The notes under the pieces were generated by a model that searched no databases, was not told the origin of the DNA, and saw nothing but the letters and a program-made list of their open reading frames with translations. Below, piece after piece: positions 14,336-17,415 of a stretch of DNA of 17,415 bases. The stretch comes from CAYSLC01 sp964431545. GTDB lineage: Bacteria; Desulfobacterota; Desulfobacteria; Desulfobacterales; JAABSP01. The position numbers and the translations under genes are program-made. The DNA lies in the NCBI GenBank assembly GCA_964431545.1, contig CAYSLC010000119.1, positions 1-17,415 on the forward strand, written 5' to 3'. Position 1 is the first letter of the stretch; every line of letters begins with the position of its first letter.

Positions 14336-14394
14336 GTTGACCTGTTCCTTTGCCTGCAAATGAAACCTCCTCGTCATTGGATTCATCCGGGAAT

Positions 14395-16008
14395 TCACCC
14401 GGCTCTCCGCTCCCGCCGGCGGACCGATTCGGCGGCCGTCGCCAGCTTGTACTGGAAGCTGTCGGCCAGGGCCTGCCAGCTCGCCTCGATGATGTCTTCG
14501 GAGACCCCGATGGTGCTCCAGAGCTGGTCCTGGTCCCGGGACTCGATGAGCACGCGGACCCGGGCGGCCGTTCCCTCCCGTCCGTCGATGACCCGGACCT
14601 TGAAGTCGACCAGATGCATCTCGTCGGTGCCCGGATAGAACTGTCCCAGGGCCTTGCGGATGGCGTTGTCCAGGGCGCTCACCGGTCCGTGGCCCTCGGC
14701 GGCGGTGATCTCCTGCTGGTCCCCCACGGAGATCTTGATGGTGGCGTGGGCGGTGCACGGCTGGTCCTTGTCCTTTTCGATGGTCACCCGGAACGATTCC
14801 AGATCGAATACCGGCCGGTACTGGTCCGTCAGTTTCTCCAGGAGGATCTTGAAGGAGCCCTCGGCCACGTCGAACTGGTACCCTTGCTGCTCCAGGCGCT
14901 TGATCTCGGAGACGATCCGGCGGCTGTCATCGCCGTCGGTCCCCAGCCGGACCCGCATCTCCCTCGCCTTGTACTCGACATTGCTTTTCCCGGACAGGTC
15001 CGATACCAGCACCCGCCGTTTGTTGCCCACCAGGCTCGGATCCATGTGTTCGTAGGCTCTCGGATCCTTCTGGATGGCGCTCACGTGAATCCCCCCCTTG
15101 TGGGCGAAGGCGCTCTTTCCCACAAAGGGACGGCTGCCCACCGGGATCATATTCGCGGTTTCGCTGACGTACCGGGAGAGCTTCTGCAGTTTCGATAGAT
15201 TCCCCGGCGGGATGCAGGGACGGTCCATCTTCAGGCTCAGGATGGGGATGATGGAGATCAGGTCCGCGTTGCCGCACCGTTCCCCGTATCCGTTGACCGT
15301 CCCCTGGACCATGGAGACCCCCGCCCTGACGGCGGTGACGGCGTTGGCCACCGCCAGGCCGCTGTCGTTGTGGGTATGGATCCCCAGCCGTACGGTCCCC
15401 TCGCCGAACCGTTCCCCGAGTGTCCGGACCACGTCGGACACAGCCTCCTCCAGGTCGAAGGGGAGGGTGCCGCCGTTGGTGTCGCACAGGACCACGTGGT
15501 CCGCGCCGTTTTCCACGGCGGCCGCCAGGGTCTCGAGGGCGTACGTACGGTTATCGGCGTATCCGTCGAAGAAGTGCTCGGCGTCGTAGATCACCTCCCG
15601 GCCGTGGTCCTTCAGGAAGGCGACCGTCTCCCCGATCATGGAAAGGTTCTCCTCCAGGGTGTTGTTCATGATCCCCACGTGGAGGTCCCAGGTCTTGCCG
15701 AACACCGCCACGGCCGGGGTCTCGCTCTCCAGCAGATCCCGCAGGTTCCCGTCCTCGGCGGCGGAGATGCCGGGCCTTCGGGTGGCGCCGAACGCGGTCA
15801 GCCGGGCGCTTTTCCAGTCGACCCCTCTGGCCAGCCCGAAGAAGGCCTTGTCCCTGGGGTTGGAACCGGGCCACCCGCCTTCGATGTAGCCGATGCCGAA
15901 ATCGTCCAGGCGCCTGGCGATCTTGATCTTCTCCTCGGCCGAGAAGTTGATGTTCTCCCCCTGGGTTCCGTCCCGCAATGTCGTGTCATACAAAAGTACC
16001 GGTTCCAT
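14395..16008 (-). CDS. cimA: (R)-citramalate synthase
   Basis: Condenses pyruvate with acetyl-CoA to citramalate, the first step of the threonine-independent route to 2-oxobutyrate and isoleucine. The product has 537 residues. Like LeuA it has DTTLRDGTQ (8-16) and HTHNDSG (211-217), but it carries features of the long CimA branch: GENINFSAEEKIKIARRLDDFG, YIEGGWPGSNP (41-51), CDTNGGT (175-181), NGYGERCGNADL and the AFAHKGGIHVSA motif. The C-terminal regulatory domain is at about 395-525. I start at the ATG at 16008, with AGGAG upstream; the frame is open to 16125 but the 39 added residues have no family match. ilvC lies 142 bases upstream on the same strand. Homocitrate synthase is a less likely alternative, given the LeuA-like C-terminal domain and ilvC context. 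Confidence 0.93.
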   Translation of the reverse strand: MEPVLLYDTTLRDGTQGENINFSAEEKIKIARRLDDFGIGYIEGGWPGSNPRDKAFFGLARGVDWKSARLTAFGATRRPGISAAEDGNLRDLLESETPAVAVFGKTWDLHVGIMNNTLEENLSMIGETVAFLKDHGREVIYDAEHFFDGYADNRTYALETLAAAVENGADHVVLCDTNGGTLPFDLEEAVSDVVRTLGERFGEGTVRLGIHTHNDSGLAVANAVTAVRAGVSMVQGTVNGYGERCGNADLISIIPILSLKMDRPCIPPGNLSKLQKLSRYVSETANMIPVGSRPFVGKSAFAHKGGIHVSAIQKDPRAYEHMDPSLVGNKRRVLVSDLSGKSNVEYKAREMRVRLGTDGDDSRRIVSEIKRLEQQGYQFDVAEGSFKILLEKLTDQYRPVFDLESFRVTIEKDKDQPCTAHATIKISVGDQQEITAAEGHGPVSALDNAIRKALGQFYPGTDEMHLVDFKVRVIDGREGTAARVRVLIESRDQDQLWSTIGVSEDIIEASWQALADSFQYKLATAAESVRRRERRAG

Positions 16009-16029
16009 TGCTTCGCTCCTGTGCCTTGA

Positions 16030-16044
16030 GGCGGGATCCCCGCC
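16030..16044 (-). other. 6-bp hairpin just upstream of the cimA ribosome site
   Basis: GGCGGG (16030-16035) and CCCGCC (16039-16044) can pair around a 3-base loop, about 20 bases upstream of the cimA start. It could affect ribosome access, but a short GC hairpin is easily met by chance here. Confidence 0.25.
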
Positions 16045-16115
16045 GGGTGCGGGAATGAGCGGCGCTTTCCGATCGGAGAAACGATCCCTCTGCCAAGGCC
16101 GGTTGATTCCGCCGC

Positions 16116-16135
16116 CGCCCGGCATCCTCCGGGCG
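16116..16135 (-). other. 7-bp hairpin downstream of ilvC
   Basis: Arms 16116-16122 (CGCCCGG) and 16129-16135 pair perfectly around a 6-base loop, 15 bases past the ilvC stop. No T-tract follows, so it is a weak terminator or 3'-end stem at best. The gap 16009-16150 otherwise holds only the small stem near cimA. Confidence 0.35.
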
Positions 16136-16150
16136 CGCCGGTTTACGGAT

Positions 16151-17197
16151 TTATCGGTTTTCCGGCCGGAGGGCCCGGACCGCGGCGCCGGCCAGCCACA
16201 TCTCGGCGTTCTTGATCTCGTCGAGTTCTTTGTTCAGCTTCTCCCGGTAGTCGGGGGCGCTGTTGGCCTCCAGCACCCGGCGGGTCTCTTGACCGCTTTT
16301 GACGCTTTTGTAAAGCTCGTCGAAGACCGGGGCCACCGCCTCCCGGAACCGGGGCGCCCAGTCGAGGGCCCCCCGCTGGGCCGTGGTGGAGCAGTTGCCG
16401 AACATCCAGTCCATGCCGTTTTCCGCCACCAGCCGGATGAGGCTCTGGGTGAGTTCCTCCACGGTCTCGTTGAAGGCCTCGCTGGGGGTGTGGCCGTTGG
16501 CCCGGAGCACGTTGTACTGGGCCTCCATGACCCCGGCCAGGCAGCCCATGAGGACCCCCCGCTCCCCGGTCAGGTCGCTGTAGACCTCCTTTTCGAAGGT
16601 GGTGGGGAAGAGGTACCCCGAACCGATGGCGATCCCCAGGGCCAGGGTCCGCTCCCGGGCCCGTCCGGTGAAGTCCTGGTGAATGGCGAAGCTCGAGTTG
16701 ATGCCGCTGCCCTCCAGGAAGTTGGTCCGGACCGTCCGTCCGGATCCCTTGGGGGCCACCAGGATGACATCCACATTCTCGGGGGGAATGATTCCGGTCT
16801 GGTCCTTGTAGACGACGGAGAAGCCGTGGGAGAAATAGAGGGCGTCGCCTTCGTTGAGGCACGGCTGGATCTTGGGCCAGGCCGCCACCTGGCCGGCGTC
16901 GGACAAAAGGAACTGGATCACCGTGCCCCGGGTCGCGGCCTCTTCGAGGGCAAAGAGGGTCTTGCCCGGAACGAACCCTTCGTCCACGGCCCGCTGCCAC
17001 GATCGCCCTCCCTCCCGCTGACCCACGATGACGTCGATGCCGTTGTCCCGCAGGTTCAGGGCCTGCCCCGGCCCCTGGACCCCGTACCCCAGGATCGCCA
17101 CCACCTCCTTCTCCAGGACCTTGCGGGCCTTTTCCAGCGTGAACTCCTCCGAGGTGATCACCTCTTCCACCGTGCCGCCAAAATCGATGTTCGCCAT
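16151..17197 (-). CDS. ilvC: Ketol-acid reductoisomerase, class I
   Basis: Converts acetolactate or acetohydroxybutyrate to the dihydroxy acids of valine and isoleucine synthesis, using NAD(P)H and Mg. The product of 348 residues is the short class I form. It shows the dinucleotide motif GYGVQG (37-42), HGF (124-126, catalytic His), VAPKGSGRTVR (147-157), metal ligands D208/E212 in SDLTGERG and E244/E248 in NETVEELT, and the GNCSTTAQRGALDW stretch (267-280). GPGQALNLRDNG after the dinucleotide motif, rather than the more common SQGHAHALNL, marks a variant group; the cofactor-specificity loop reads VGQREGGRSW. The ATG at 17197 has GAGGAG upstream. It lies 36 bases after a partial gene and leads the ilvC-cimA-leuA series. 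Confidence 0.95.
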   Translation of the reverse strand: MANIDFGGTVEEVITSEEFTLEKARKVLEKEVVAILGYGVQGPGQALNLRDNGIDVIVGQREGGRSWQRAVDEGFVPGKTLFALEEAATRGTVIQFLLSDAGQVAAWPKIQPCLNEGDALYFSHGFSVVYKDQTGIIPPENVDVILVAPKGSGRTVRTNFLEGSGINSSFAIHQDFTGRARERTLALGIAIGSGYLFPTTFEKEVYSDLTGERGVLMGCLAGVMEAQYNVLRANGHTPSEAFNETVEELTQSLIRLVAENGMDWMFGNCSTTAQRGALDWAPRFREAVAPVFDELYKSVKSGQETRRVLEANSAPDYREKLNKELDEIKNAEMWLAGAAVRALRPENR

Positions 17198-17233
17198 TGA
17201 ATTCTCCTCTTTGACTAAAGCTGTATTTGGTTG

Positions 17234-17415
17234 TTACGGAATAAATATTCGCCCGGAGCCCATGAAATCATCCAGATCGGCCAGTATCTCGACCAGTCGA
17301 AGCGCACACCGCTCCCGATAGCCTTTCTCATCCAGCCGGTTTATTCGGCCGATCGTCAAGAATACGAGGGATTGTCCTTCAATATTGCGATCGGCCAAGA
17401 CCGTGATCATGTCGG
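17234..17415 (-). CDS. Partial hypothetical protein, C-terminal 59 residues
   Basis: An open frame enters from the right edge (first full codon at 17413) and stops with TAA at 17236-17234, 36 bases before ilvC. The visible residues include ADRNIEGQSLVFLTIGRINR and a helical tail RERCALRLVEILADLDDFMG, ending in SGRIFIP. I do not recognise the family. It does not look like an acetolactate synthase subunit, which often precedes ilvC. An ATG at 17410-17408 could be the real start of a 58-residue protein, but its ribosome site would lie outside the window. Confidence 0.5.
   Translation of the reverse strand, partial: DMITVLADRNIEGQSLVFLTIGRINRLDEKGYRERCALRLVEILADLDDFMGSGRIFIP

Noticed and set aside
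16009..16125. 39-codon upstream extension of cimA
   Set aside because: No family match, and the ATG at 16008 is preceded by AGGAG.
1..17415. CRISPR arrays, insertion sequences, phage genes, rRNA genes
   Set aside because: No regularly spaced repeats, transposase or integrase motifs, or rRNA-like stretches were seen.

Overview
This is a GC-rich, densely coded bacterial window with 16 protein genes and one partial gene at the right edge. Strong Shine-Dalgarno sites precede most starts. The gene set is typical of a strictly anaerobic, sulfate-reducer-like bacterium of the Desulfobacterota (former Deltaproteobacteria): a DUF134 regulator with a NifX-like protein and an Mrp ATPase, a rubrerythrin-type di-iron protein, and (R)-citramalate synthase. 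The taxonomic placement is inferred from gene content only. No rRNA, complete tRNA, transposase, phage gene or CRISPR array was seen.

Left block (1-4179): a plus-strand NYN-domain protein with two LOTUS domains (14-1078) converges on a minus-strand series read DUF134 regulator > NifX/DINM protein > Mrp/NBP35 ATPase > threonine ammonia-lyase (4113 down to 1101). A good sigma-70-type promoter precedes the DUF134 gene. Direct repeats abut its -35 box and a near-perfect palindrome covers the presumed transcription start, so this small regulon looks both activated and repressed. The three upstream genes resemble the Mrp/DINM part of the ORP (orange protein) system of sulfate reducers, but with ATPase and DINM parts as separate genes.

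Central block (4389-11343, plus): a compact operon encodes a 920-residue TPR-like protein, a 99-residue J-domain-like protein whose HPD motif reads HSP, a GrpE-like protein with an N-terminal amphipathic/hydrophobic segment, a 585-residue Hsp70, a small zinc-ribbon protein with TPR-like helices, and dihydroorotate dehydrogenase (pyrD). Spacing is tight and two junctions overlap (ATGCTGA and ATGA). I read it as a dedicated Hsp70 machine, distinct from housekeeping DnaK-DnaJ-GrpE, perhaps working at the membrane. It is the most interesting system in the window.

Right block: a rubrerythrin-like gene (11431-11898) overlaps by 32 bases a secreted chalcone-isomerase-like gene (11867-12463). A strong convergent hairpin then separates these from a minus-strand branched-chain amino-acid cluster, ilvC > cimA > leuA (17197 down to 12620). 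With the ilvA-type gene on the left, two entries to 2-oxobutyrate and isoleucine are present: threonine deamination and the citramalate route. The non-coding gaps upstream of cimA and leuA hold GC-rich hairpins without T-tracts. A partial minus-strand gene runs off the right edge.
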